From a virus: 37,763 nt of DNA. Numbering within the stretch: the first letter of the stretch is position 1; every line of letters starts with the position of its first letter. The notes beneath the pieces are model-generated. The model worked only from the letters and a program-made list of their open reading frames with translations. It had not been told where the DNA came from and did no database searches. The stretch spans positions 1-37,763 of the IMG/VR virus record IMGVR_UViG_3300042355_000388, one strand, 5' to 3'. This document shows, one piece after another, positions 16,641-22,652 of the stretch. The position numbers were made by a program, and so were the translations under genes.

Positions 16641-16855
16641 GCGATCACATCGACCCGCGCGATTTCGGACGCCTCGAGGCCGAGGTCGCCGCGCTCAACA
16701 AATCTGTCGAGGCGATGGCCGCGGACCTCAAGGCCGTGCGAAGCGCGCTCGACGCAGCGGGCGGCGGCTGGCGGGTGCTGATCGCTGTCGGCGCGGCATC
16801 CGGCGCAGTGACGGCGCTCCTGGTCAAGCTCCTGCCATTCCTGCCGATGCGCTGA
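16637..16855 (+). CDS. Small coiled-coil plus single-TM protein, possible holin/antiholin
   Basis: A 72-residue protein with an N-terminal heptad-like helix (about 8-42, 'FGRLEAEVAALNKSVEAMAADLKAVRSAL') and one hydrophobic segment (about 46-68) ending in a short positive tail. This layout is common for small membrane proteins at the start of phage lysis regions. It may be a holin, an antiholin or a partner for the 3-TM holin further on. The start overlaps the tail-fibre stop and the stop overlaps the metallophosphoesterase start. No family can be fixed by eye. Confidence 0.7.
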   Translation: MSDHIDPRDFGRLEAEVAALNKSVEAMAADLKAVRSALDAAGGGWRVLIAVGAASGAVTALLVKLLPFLPMR

Positions 16856-18066
16856 TGCCGACGCCGCCGATCTCGCGGGCCGAGGCCCACCGCCGCATCG
16901 ACGCTATCGAGCAAGCGCTGCGCGAGGGCGGAACCCCAATGGGCGTTATGTCGAGGCCAGGGACTCGGTCCGCCGCGCGTGTCGCGTGGGACCGGCTAGG
17001 GCTGCGGCAGAGCGTGGACAGGGCGTCGATAGAAAAGATTGAGGCCGCAGCAGGTCGGCAGATCGACTGGTCTCTGTCGCCCGACGCCCGGATCGCCAGC
17101 GATGCGCCGCCGAAGCCGCGCTTTGATCCGCCGCAAATACCGGCAGACGATGTGCCGGTCGAGCAGCTGATCGAGCAACTGAGCGAGCGTTTTGAGCGCC
17201 GCGCCGAGAACGCAGAGGCGAAGCGGTGGATGCGGTTCGCGTTGCGCGACGAGGGACCGTATCTGCTGGCCTTTGTGGGCGACCCGCACTTGGACGATAA
17301 CGGCTGCAACTGGCCGCTGCTGCGGCGCGATGTGGCGCTTATGAGCACGCCGCATGTGCATGGCGTGATGCTCGGCGATGTCACGAACAACTGGTCGGGC
17401 AAGCTCCAGCGTCTCTACGCGCATCAGGATGTGACGCGCGACCGGGCCTGGAAACTGGCCGAGTGGTATTTCCGCGCCGTGCCGTGGCTGATGTTGCTGA
17501 AAGGTAACCACGACATCTGGTCGCAGTCTCACGGCCAGGGCGACCCGCTCGATTGGATGGCACGCGGCTCGGCGGCGCTGGAGGACTGGTCCGCGAAATT
17601 CGAGGTCGCGGCGGGCGAGCATGTCGTGCGGATCTGGGCGGCGCATGATTTCAAGGGCACCTCGATCTACAACCCGCTGCACGGGCCGATGCGCGCGCAC
17701 CGTTTCTCGGCGGGCGAAGCCGATATCCTGGCGGCGGGCCATCAGCATCATTGGGAAATCTTCAGCGGCGAGGACGCCGACAAGAGCCACCGTCCGCACT
17801 GGTTAATCCGCGCGCGGGGATACAAATATCTCGACCCGCACGCTGACCGGCATCAGTACGCCTCGCAGCAGCATGGCGCGGTGATCGCCGTCGTGGTCGA
17901 TCCGTCGCGCGACGGACCGGCGGCGATCCAGTGCTATGCCGATCTCGAGGAGGCGGTCGAGATCCTGAAGTTCAAGCGCGCGCGGTGGGAGGCTTCATGC
18001 CACGACGCAAAGCCGGATACGACGACCCCGACTGGCAGGAAGCCGCGGCGCACACGGGAGAGATGA
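16855..18066 (+). CDS. Calcineurin-like metallophosphoesterase
   Basis: A 403-residue protein from the ATG at 16855 (TGATG overlap); an in-frame ATG far upstream would run through the tail fibre and TM genes. The metal-binding motifs are in order: GDPHLD (142-147), GDVTNN (174-179, in place of the usual GDxxD), GNHD (217-220), AAHD (262-265) and GHQHH (295-299). The first 120 residues are an extra N-terminal domain that includes a helix-turn-helix-like stretch near 40-70, possibly for binding a substrate or partner. Phage enzymes of this type are found in structural or lysis regions, but their substrate is not known. The 3' end overlaps the next gene by 70 bases. Confidence 0.88.
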   Translation: MPTPPISRAEAHRRIDAIEQALREGGTPMGVMSRPGTRSAARVAWDRLGLRQSVDRASIEKIEAAAGRQIDWSLSPDARIASDAPPKPRFDPPQIPADDVPVEQLIEQLSERFERRAENAEAKRWMRFALRDEGPYLLAFVGDPHLDDNGCNWPLLRRDVALMSTPHVHGVMLGDVTNNWSGKLQRLYAHQDVTRDRAWKLAEWYFRAVPWLMLLKGNHDIWSQSHGQGDPLDWMARGSAALEDWSAKFEVAAGEHVVRIWAAHDFKGTSIYNPLHGPMRAHRFSAGEADILAAGHQHHWEIFSGEDADKSHRPHWLIRARGYKYLDPHADRHQYASQQHGAVIAVVVDPSRDGPAAIQCYADLEEAVEILKFKRARWEASCHDAKPDTTTPTGRKPRRTRER

Positions 18067-18221
18067 TGCAGGGCTCCATCCATGAGCTACGATCCTCCGA
18101 TCCGCCAGGAAAGCCGTTTGAGCCGCAGCGCGGGCCGCTCGGCTTCTGCATCGACCCGGCGGCGTATCGCGCCGGCGGTCGCCGTCGTCGCGTGGCTTCG
18201 CGTCGGCGAGCCGATACCTGA
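17997..18221 (+). CDS. Small protein of unknown function, possibly first part of a frameshifted gene
   Basis: A 74-residue protein starting MPRRKAGYDDPDWQEAAAH, preceded by GGGAGG five bases before the ATG. It lies partly inside the 3' end of the metallophosphoesterase gene. The codons up to about 18180 have strongly G/C third positions and give sensible protein ('GPLGFCIDPAAYRAGG'), after which the frame turns into an Arg-rich run. The overlapping frame at 18082-18297 shows the opposite trend. The two may be genuine overlapping genes, or a single gene of about 100 residues broken by a one-base shift near 18180-18195. Confidence 0.55.
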   Translation: MPRRKAGYDDPDWQEAAAHTGEMMQGSIHELRSSDPPGKPFEPQRGPLGFCIDPAAYRAGGRRRRVASRRRADT

Positions 18222-18297
18222 TGGATGGCGCGTCGCGGCGCAGCGTGCGACGCATCATCATCGACATGCAATCCTCATCGAACAGGTGACACCATGA
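18082..18297 (+). CDS. Small protein of unknown function, possibly second part of a frameshifted gene
   Basis: A 71-residue frame. Its first half reads as Arg/Ser-rich shadow of the other frame. Its second half, 'VAWLRVGEPIPDGW' followed by a His-rich stretch and 'HAILIEQ', resembles the end of small proteins found near lysis genes of related phages. The stop overlaps the start of the holin gene as ATGA (18294-18297), which argues that this end is translated. It could be reached by its own ATG at 18082 or by a +1 shift from the frame at 17997. Confidence 0.5.
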   Translation: MSYDPPIRQESRLSRSAGRSASASTRRRIAPAVAVVAWLRVGEPIPDGWRVAAQRATHHHRHAILIEQVTP

Positions 18298-18683
18298 TCG
18301 CAGCCCTCCTTCCCGCTCTCGTCCCGATCCTCGGCAAAGCCCTCGGCAACCTCATCCCCGACGCATCCGCCCGCGCCCAGGCCGAAGCCGAGGTCGCGAA
18401 GCAGCTGCTTGCGTCCAGCGCCGAACTCGAGCGCGCGGCGGGCGAGATCGTGCTGGCCGAAGCACGCAGCGAGCATTTCCTGGCCGGGTGCTGGCGTCCG
18501 ATCCTCATGCTGACATTCGGCGCGTTGATCGTGGCGCGGTGGCTCGGCTACAGCGCGCCGAACATCAGCGAGGCCGAAGTGCTGATGCTCTGGGAGATCG
18601 TGAAGATCGGTCTCAGCGGTTACGTCGTCGGGCGCAGCGTTGAGAAAGTGGCCCCGCAGATCGTCGCGGCGCTGAAGAAATGA
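18294..18683 (+). CDS. Holin, three-TM gene-transfer-agent family
   Basis: A 129-residue protein. The N-terminal 15 residues are hydrophobic and are followed by a charged helix (about 23-60). Then comes 'CWRPILMLTFGALIVARWLG' (about 65-84), the conserved segment of the GTA_holin_3TM family, and another hydrophobic stretch (about 96-115). Holins open the inner membrane so that the endolysin can reach the wall. The gene directly precedes the endolysin with an ATGA overlap (18680-18683), the usual pairing. I chose the ATG at 18294 because an upstream in-frame start at 18225 has a His-rich, unlikely lead-in. Confidence 0.85.
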   Translation: MIAALLPALVPILGKALGNLIPDASARAQAEAEVAKQLLASSAELERAAGEIVLAEARSEHFLAGCWRPILMLTFGALIVARWLGYSAPNISEAEVLMLWEIVKIGLSGYVVGRSVEKVAPQIVAALKK

Positions 18684-19060
18684 GCCTGACGCCGCGCGAC
18701 CGGAAGCGCCTAGAGGGCGTTCACCCTGACCTCGTCCGCGTGGTCGAGCGCGCGTCGATCGGCAAGGTGCGCTTCATCGTCACCGAGGGTCTTAGGACGA
18801 TGGAACGCCAGGCGCAGCTAGCGCGCGAGGGCAGATCGCAGACCATGCGCTCTCGCCATCTAACGGGCCACGCGGTCGATCTCGCGGTGCTGGACGAGGC
18901 GAGCCAAGCGCGCTGGGATGCGCCGGCATACCGCACGCTCGCCGCCGAAATGAAGGCGGCGGCGGCGGTCGAGGGCGTGCAGATCGAGTGGGGCGGGGAC
19001 TGGCGGTCGTTCTTTGACGGGCCGCATTTTCAGCTGCCGTGGGCGAGCTATCCGGCCTAG
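18680..19060 (+). CDS. Endolysin, M15-type L-alanyl-D-glutamate peptidase
   Basis: A 126-residue single-domain enzyme. It has SRHLTGHAVDL at 58-68, the zinc-binding SxHxxGxAxD motif with ligands H60 and D67, and the third ligand H116 in 'FDGPHFQLP'. 'GLRTMERQAQL' (37-47) is the conserved substrate-side loop. This is the fold of the T5 and Listeria phage endolysins and of VanY-type peptidases, which cut stem peptides in peptidoglycan. It has no signal peptide, so it depends on the holin upstream. The TAG stop at 19058-19060 overlaps the end of the leftward block. Confidence 0.92.
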   Translation: MSLTPRDRKRLEGVHPDLVRVVERASIGKVRFIVTEGLRTMERQAQLAREGRSQTMRSRHLTGHAVDLAVLDEASQARWDAPAYRTLAAEMKAAAAVEGVQIEWGGDWRSFFDGPHFQLPWASYPA

Positions 19061-19324
19061 CTGTATCCCGACTTGTCGCGCGCCTCGACCTCCATCGGAT
19101 GCCGCCAATATCCGTAACGCGCCAGCCACCAGAGATACCGCGCCGCGAACCCCCACGCTCCGTATCGCTCGATCTGCGCGAGGTGGATTTTCTTCATGCG
19201 CGACGAGCCCGTGGTCCGGTGGCCACGTCGCGTAATACGCGATGCGCCAGGGCATCGTGATCGCCTCGTAGCCGGTGGCGCGCAGCCACCAGCGGATGAC
19301 GAGCGGGGCGGGGCGGTGTGTCAT
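19057..19324 (-). pseudogene. HExxH metallopeptidase-like gene split by a one-base shift
   Basis: On the minus strand the frame from the ATG at 19324 encodes 'MTHRPAPLVIRWWLRATGYEAI...' up to 'GLVAHEE' and then loses sense. The frame just after it encodes 'IHLAQIERYGAWGFAARYLWWLARYGYW...EVEARDKSGYS' and stops at 19057-19059. Dropping one base from the run of four A's (T's at 19188-19191 on the plus strand) joins them into an 88-residue protein with HEEIH, a HExxH zinc motif, and a later Glu in EVEAR, the layout of a small metallopeptidase-like family found in phages. An ATG at 19197 could start the second part alone (46 residues). It may be a decayed gene, a +1 frameshifting gene or a sequence error. 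Confidence 0.6.
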
Positions 19325-19587
19325 GGCTTGGCCTCCAGCGCGGCGCGCACAGTCGCCTCAATTTTCCGCGCCATGCCCATCGGGTCGGACGTATTAATTT
19401 CCATTTTGGGCGCGAGCGTGGTCAAGACACCGAAAGCTTCCCACAGCGCTTCGTTGCGGGCGCGCAGCCGCTCGATCTCGGCGTCGTGCTGCGCCGCCAG
19501 GACGAAGCGCGTGGCGGCATACGCTTGCTCGGTCCAGATCATTTCCGCGATCTCGCGCGGCGTTACGCGTGCGATTTTGTCGCTCAT
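19321..19587 (-). CDS. Hypothetical early protein, coiled coil
   Basis: An 88-residue protein starting MSDKIARVTPREIAEMIWTEQ. A heptad-like helix runs through about 30-50 ('AEIERLRARNEALWEAFGV'). It is coupled by ATGA overlaps to the genes on both sides of the leftward operon. It has no cysteine pattern or membrane segment. The 'EIERLRARN' type of coiled coil recurs in the next upstream gene too. Such short coiled-coil proteins are frequent in early regions of alphaproteobacterial phages; their function is not known. Confidence 0.75.
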   Translation of the reverse strand: MSDKIARVTPREIAEMIWTEQAYAATRFVLAAQHDAEIERLRARNEALWEAFGVLTTLAPKMEINTSDPMGMARKIEATVRAALEAKP

Positions 19588-19841
19588 GGCTTGACCTCCT
19601 TGTTCAGAACTTTGTCGATACGAGCCATCATTTTCGCTCGCTCCACGGCTCCGCGCTCTGTCATTGGTGACCAGTAAATGAGACCGTTACAACGAGCGTC
19701 GATCAACGCATCCGTCAAATCCCCGACGCGGGCGCGCAGCCGCTCTATCTCTTCGGCGGCTTCGCCGAACAAACCGGCGCGTCCAAAGTCCGTCATGAGA
19801 TCTGGCGGGACGCGCAGTCTCTTTACGATATCTTCGCTCAT
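19584..19841 (-). CDS. Hypothetical early protein, coiled coil
   Basis: An 85-residue protein starting MSEDIVKRLRVPPDLMTDF and containing 'AAEEIERLRARVGDLTDALIDA' (about 25-46), a clear coiled-coil helix like that of its downstream neighbour. I start at the ATG at 19841, which overlaps the stop of the upstream gene (ATGA) and follows a strong AGGAGG about ten bases away. A further upstream in-frame start would run into that gene. The opening 'M-x-x-D-I-V-K-R-L-R' is common among small phage proteins of unknown function. Confidence 0.78.
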   Translation of the reverse strand: MSEDIVKRLRVPPDLMTDFGRAGLFGEAAEEIERLRARVGDLTDALIDARCNGLIYWSPMTERGAVERAKMMARIDKVLNKEVKP

Positions 19842-20077
19842 GGATTGGCCTCCTCCTTTCTGAAATCGCAACGCGATTCTGTCTTGAGCGTTTCGGGATG
19901 CTCGCGATTGATCCAGCCGCCGATTGGTTTTGGAGTTGCGATCCAAAAGAACGACTGAGGCAATCTGGCATCCAGCGTCCATGTGCATTTCCCGCTCTTG
20001 CGTTTATCCAGACGACCCGATGGGTAGCGATCCCATTTCGCGTGAGCGCAGCCGACGCATATTGATTTCCGCTTCAT
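19838..20077 (-). CDS. Hypothetical early protein with four-cysteine pattern
   Basis: A 79-residue protein starting MKRKSICVGCAHAKWDRY. It has a CxxC at 7-10, a third Cys in 'GKCTW' and a fourth in 'RCDFRK', so it may bind zinc. The rest is basic with several Trp and Lys, which could suit nucleic-acid or protein binding. The start overlaps the stop of the upstream gene by ATGA (20074-20077). The cysteine layout resembles small zinc-ribbon-like phage proteins, but no family is recognised. Confidence 0.75.
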   Translation of the reverse strand: MKRKSICVGCAHAKWDRYPSGRLDKRKSGKCTWTLDARLPQSFFWIATPKPIGGWINREHPETLKTESRCDFRKEEANP

Positions 20078-20508
20078 CGCCCGGTCTCCGAGATGACGAT
20101 GCCGACGCGCCGCATCTGCGCCAGCCTCGCGCGCCAGATCTCGCGCTGTTTTTCCTCGCGCCCCTCTTGTTGAGGGAACGATATGCCCGCCCGCTTTGCC
20201 AGAGGGTCGTTCAAGATCAAGTCGATCAGGCGCTGATCGAGCGCAGGGTCTGATTGGCAGTCCTCGTAAAGAGCGACGGGAAAGATCGCGACCACCTCGC
20301 CCTCGTCGGAGGCGTAGACGATTTCGTAATCGCCGCGCGCTAATCCCTGTAGCAGCTTGCGATAATTGCGCGTGCGCCTCTCCAGCTCGGCGCGCAACTC
20401 CCCGGCCTCCTCGCACATGCGGGCACGGATCATAACCTCCGAGACCATGCCGGTCTGGTGGTCGGGATGTTCCATGCACCGCTGGTGCCACGTTTTGATT
20501 CCGCTCAT
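20074..20508 (-). CDS. Hypothetical early protein
   Basis: A 144-residue protein starting MSGIKTWHQRCMEHPDHQ; the ATG at 20508 overlaps the previous stop (ATGA). 'TGMVSEVMIRARMCEEAGELRAELERR' (about 19-46) forms a helix that recurs in small phage proteins of similar opening ('M..KTW..RC..HPDH'). After it come a short beta part and another charged helix. It has no known catalytic motif. A longer reading from further upstream is possible but would be Gly-rich shadow of the next gene's repeats. Confidence 0.78.
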   Translation of the reverse strand: MSGIKTWHQRCMEHPDHQTGMVSEVMIRARMCEEAGELRAELERRTRNYRKLLQGLARGDYEIVYASDEGEVVAIFPVALYEDCQSDPALDQRLIDLILNDPLAKRAGISFPQQEGREEKQREIWRARLAQMRRVGIVISETGR

Positions 20509-21065
20509 CGTCCACTCTCCCTCATCTCGCGGCAGATGCGCCGCAGTTCCTCGGCCTGCGCGGCGCGCTCGGTGTCGCTGGTCGCCGCCCCCGCATACGC
20601 CGCCGCCGCCGCCCACGCCTCCTGAGCCGCCACATGCGCCGCAGACTCCGCCGCCGCCCACGCCTCCTGAGCCGCCACATACGCCGCCGCCCACGCCTCC
20701 TGAGCCGCCACATACGCCGCAGACTCTGCCGCCGCCGCCAGCCCGCGTGCCGCCGCCAACTCCTCGGCGCTCGCCTCGTTGCGAGCATATCGCTCGGCGA
20801 CATCAAGAGCGGCGACACTGCGCGCGTCGACCATCAGATGCTGGACCCTGCGCGCACACCAGACCGCGTACAGTCTGATCTCGCGGTCGCACCCATCGAC
20901 GGCGCGCAGACACCAGAGCGCGTCATCGAGGCCGTTGTGGTCGAGGATCTGATCGATCCAGATGACCTCGTCGTCCGCTGCGGTCTTGCCCAGGCCGCTC
21001 AGCAGTCTGGACCAGCCGTCGTGGCAGGGGCTGTGCGAGCGGATCTTGTTGAGGGTCGTCTTCAT
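20505..21065 (-). CDS. Ala-rich repeat protein, Imm-5-like domain
   Basis: A 186-residue protein starting MKTTLNKIRSHSPCHDGWSRLL. The first 100 residues hold the phrase 'GLDDALWCLRAVDG' and 'REIRLYAVWCARRVQHLM', followed by 'VAERYARNEASAEELAAAR', which match a family often annotated as putative immunity (Imm-5-like) and common in phages. Residues about 120-165 are Ala-rich repeats built on 'YVAAQEAWAAA', likely a long helix. The ATG at 21065 overlaps the upstream stop (ATGA). The real function in phages is unknown; an interaction with a host protein is only a guess. Confidence 0.75.
   Translation of the reverse strand: MKTTLNKIRSHSPCHDGWSRLLSGLGKTAADDEVIWIDQILDHNGLDDALWCLRAVDGCDREIRLYAVWCARRVQHLMVDARSVAALDVAERYARNEASAEELAAARGLAAAAESAAYVAAQEAWAAAYVAAQEAWAAAESAAHVAAQEAWAAAAAYAGAATSDTERAAQAEELRRICREMRESGR
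20611..20722 (-). repeat. Three coding repeats within the Ala-rich gene
   Basis: Three near-identical blocks with the core CACGCCTCCTGAGCCGCCAC (plus strand) begin at 20611, 20656 and 20689. They are spaced by 45 and 33 bases, so units differ by whole codons and the frame is kept. They encode the 'VAAQEAWAAA' repeats and are a likely place for copy-number change. Confidence 0.85.
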
Positions 21066-21241
21066 CGCCCATCCTCCGCTTCCACGACCGCCAGCCCCGC
21101 GCGCCGCACGGTCTCGAGGCTGTCCTTCCAGCGCTCGATGGCGTGGTGACGGAAATGCTCCGTCACCCTGCCCCAGAACTCCTCGCCCACATCCGCCCGC
21201 GCGAGGCGGGTGGCGAGGGTGGTGGTGTCGGTGGCGCTCAT
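21062..21241 (-). CDS. Small hypothetical early protein (59 aa)
   Basis: The minus-strand frame from the ATG at 21241 gives MSATDTTTLATRLARADVGE, then 'EFWGRVTEHFRHHAIERW' and an acidic C-terminus, ending at a TGA (21062-21064) that overlaps the next start as ATGA. The start shares one base with the stop of the upstream gene. Third positions are strongly G/C. It is mainly helical, with His and Trp clustered in the middle. No family is recognised. Confidence 0.75.
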   Translation of the reverse strand: MSATDTTTLATRLARADVGEEFWGRVTEHFRHHAIERWKDSLETVRRAGLAVVEAEDGR

Positions 21242-21393
21242 CAGAACCCTCCCACCAGGACCACGGTCGCCACGACGCCCGCGAGCAGCATGGCGATAGC
21301 AGCCCAGTACCGCCGCGCGCCGCTGCGCGGGCGGGTCTCCTCCAGCCAGCCGAAGGCAAGGCCGGAACGGGCGATGTCGTCGTTGTCCTTCAT
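21241..21393 (-). CDS. Small single-TM early protein (50 aa)
   Basis: A 50-residue protein starting MKDNDDIARSGLAFGW with one hydrophobic segment at about 29-48 ('YWAAIAMLLAGVVATVVLVGG'). The negatively charged front and 'RPRSGARR' just before the segment predict an inner-membrane protein with a cytoplasmic N-terminus. GGGGGAAG precedes the ATG and the ATG overlaps the upstream stop. Small membrane proteins made early by phages often act on host membrane targets or exclude other phages; here that is speculation. Confidence 0.72.
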   Translation of the reverse strand: MKDNDDIARSGLAFGWLEETRPRSGARRYWAAIAMLLAGVVATVVLVGGF

Positions 21394-21602
21394 CGTGCTT
21401 CCCCCTTCTGTTGCACCGCGCGCCGCGCGGCCTGTTGACGCTCGGACTGGCATTCCTGCCAGATCAAGCGAATGTGAGCCGGCAGCATCTGCCGGATAGT
21501 GGCCGCGTGCTGGAGGCACTCTGCCCTGGTCTGAGCGGGTATCTCGACGCCGCCGCAGTGGCGGTCGACGTCGTGCTGGCCGGTGCAGATGACACCGAGC
21601 AT
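21390..21602 (-). CDS. Small hypothetical early protein, cysteine-containing
   Basis: From the ATG at 21602 the product has 70 residues (MLGVICTGQHDVDRHCGGV...), with Cys at about 6, 16, 28 and 50. A GTG at 21641 is also in frame and would add 13 residues ('...ADLTPWV') but would overlap the upstream gene by 28 bases. The second half is a basic helix rich in Gln, Arg and Glu. The stop overlaps the next start by ATGA. The start choice is uncertain and the function unknown. Confidence 0.65.
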   Translation of the reverse strand: MLGVICTGQHDVDRHCGGVEIPAQTRAECLQHAATIRQMLPAHIRLIWQECQSERQQAARRAVQQKGEAR

Positions 21603-21613
21603 CACCCACGGGG

Positions 21614-21694
21614 TCAGGTCAGCCACAGCAGACCCACCCACATCGCCGTCCAGATGCCCACCGTGGCGGCGGCGAACTCAATCACGCGAGCCAT
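21614..21694 (-). CDS. Tiny single-TM early protein (26 aa)
   Basis: The minus-strand frame MARVIEFAAATVGIWTAMWV ending GLLWLT encodes one hydrophobic helix covering nearly the whole peptide. Its ATG shares one base with the TAA of the upstream gene (TAATG at 21692-21696), which favours coupled translation. It is small enough to be missed by most gene callers. A role in the membrane is likely; nothing more can be said. Confidence 0.6.
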   Translation of the reverse strand: MARVIEFAAATVGIWTAMWVGLLWLT

Positions 21695-21921
21695 TAGAGC
21701 ACCCCATCGATGCGGGCCAGCTGCGCGCCGACCTCCTCTGTGATAATCTCCGAGACGTCCGACATGATGCGTCGCATCAACGTCTCGGCGTCGATCAGCG
21801 GCGCGCCAGGCGTCTCGTCCGCCAAACGCACGATCCGGCGGCAGAGCTTCAGCACCGCGACGCCGCATTCGGTGATCGCTTGGGCCTCGCTAAGCTTGAT
21901 GTCGAACTCCTCAACGGACAT
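21694..21921 (-). CDS. Small hypothetical early protein
   Basis: A 75-residue, mostly helical protein starting MSVEEFDIKLSEAQAITECG. The ATG at 21921 lies within the last codons of the upstream gene (11-base overlap). Two cysteines occur near 19 and 26. The pattern of two amphipathic helices with 'LMRRIMSDVSEIITEEV' in the second half suits a small dimeric protein. The function is unknown. Confidence 0.73.
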   Translation of the reverse strand: MSVEEFDIKLSEAQAITECGVAVLKLCRRIVRLADETPGAPLIDAETLMRRIMSDVSEIITEEVGAQLARIDGVL

Positions 21922-22165
21922 TGATCGCCTCCCGCGCGCGGGCGAGATCGGCGCGGCGTTTCGCCACCTCGGCATTGATCAGCGCCGCCAGGCGCTCGGC
22001 ATCCGGGGCGTCGAGATGCAGACTGACCTGCGTCTCGGTGCAGCGGATGATCATGGCTGTCGCGAGGTATTCCCGCGCGCCGGCCTCGACCGCCTCGTCG
22101 GCGCGCCAGATCCAGCGGACGCTGAGCGTCTCGCCTCGGTTGAGATGTATCCCGGTTCCGGGCAT
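21911..22165 (-). CDS. Small hypothetical early protein
   Basis: An 84-residue protein starting MPGTGIHLNRGETLSVRWIW with an excellent AGGAGG five bases before the ATG at 22165, so it probably starts independently after the short gap upstream. The first half is beta-like ('ATAMIIRCTETQVSLHLDAP') and the second half a basic helix ending 'AREAINVR'. No catalytic motif is visible and the function is unknown. Confidence 0.76.
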   Translation of the reverse strand: MPGTGIHLNRGETLSVRWIWRADEAVEAGAREYLATAMIIRCTETQVSLHLDAPDAERLAALINAEVAKRRADLARAREAINVR

Positions 22166-22240
22166 GTCGTCCTCCTGTTGATCGGCGCGCCACCCTGGCG
22201 CTCCCTGCTGCCGCCCGCGAACGAGCGGTAGCCGGGAGGG

Positions 22241-22510
22241 TCAGGCGTGCATCGAGATTTCGCACGCCCACGGGTTTGCCCAGCCCTCGCACGCGGCGGC
22301 TTCGGCGGCGTCGCGCGCCCTGACCCACACCTTCGCAAGCCCGGTCATGCCGCTCTCGTCGTCGCCCTCGGCGAACTGCCATTGATACTCGGTCTCCGCC
22401 TGACGCGGAGTGCAGCCCGCCCGCCGGAACACCGCGAGCGCGGCCTCCTCGGCGCGATAGCGGTCGTCGGTGGTGTCGATGGCGCTGCCGTGGATTTGGA
22501 TCGAGATCAT
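22241..22510 (-). CDS. First gene of the leftward early operon, hypothetical
   Basis: An 89-residue protein starting MISIQIHGSAIDTTDDRYRA, preceded by GGAGG about eight bases away. I take the ATG at 22510 over an in-frame ATG at 22612, which would begin upstream of the predicted promoter. The protein has a beta start, a helix (about 20-32), 'YQWQFAEGDDESG' and a C-terminal Trp/Cys-rich part. It is the first gene behind the leftward promoter at 22559-22586 and so probably among the earliest made. No family is recognised. A 75-base gap to the next gene shows no clear signal. Confidence 0.78.
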   Translation of the reverse strand: MISIQIHGSAIDTTDDRYRAEEAALAVFRRAGCTPRQAETEYQWQFAEGDDESGMTGLAKVWVRARDAAEAAACEGWANPWACEISMHA

Positions 22511-22558
22511 CTGCTGGTCCTCCGTTGTCGGCCGGGTCGGCCGGTTGCGATGGAGCCA

Positions 22559-22586
22559 AATATAAACCTGCCGTTTCACCGCGCAA
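22559..22586 (-). promoter_or_regulatory. Predicted leftward early promoter
   Basis: Read on the minus strand: -35 TTGCGC (22586-22581), a 16-base spacer, and -10 TATATT (22564-22559). The spacer contains AAACGGCAGGT at the same place as in the facing rightward promoter. The transcript would start near 22552 and give a leader of about 40 bases with GGAGG ahead of the gene at 22510. Confidence 0.65.
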
Positions 22587-22652
22587 CACAATCTGCCATG
22601 CAATCCTCGCATGGCGCTATGCGTTTGGCGCTTGACGGGCTAAACGGCAGGT
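22566..22652. promoter_or_regulatory. Paired operator sites in inverted orientation
   Basis: ACCTGCCGTTT at 22566-22576 and AAACGGCAGGT at 22642-22652 are a perfect 11-bp inverted repeat. Each lies in the spacer of one of the two divergent promoters. The left one extends to a dyad AAAC-N5-GTTT, and the right one has AAAC-N5-GTGT. They are good candidates for binding sites of the Cro-like protein encoded at 22666. Confidence 0.65.
22595..22615. repeat. Central palindrome of the control region
   Basis: GCCATGC (22595-22601) and GCATGGC (22609-22615) form a perfect 7-bp inverted repeat around a 7-base centre. It lies about midway between the two promoter -35 boxes, where a third regulator site or a binding site for another protein is plausible. 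Confidence 0.6.
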
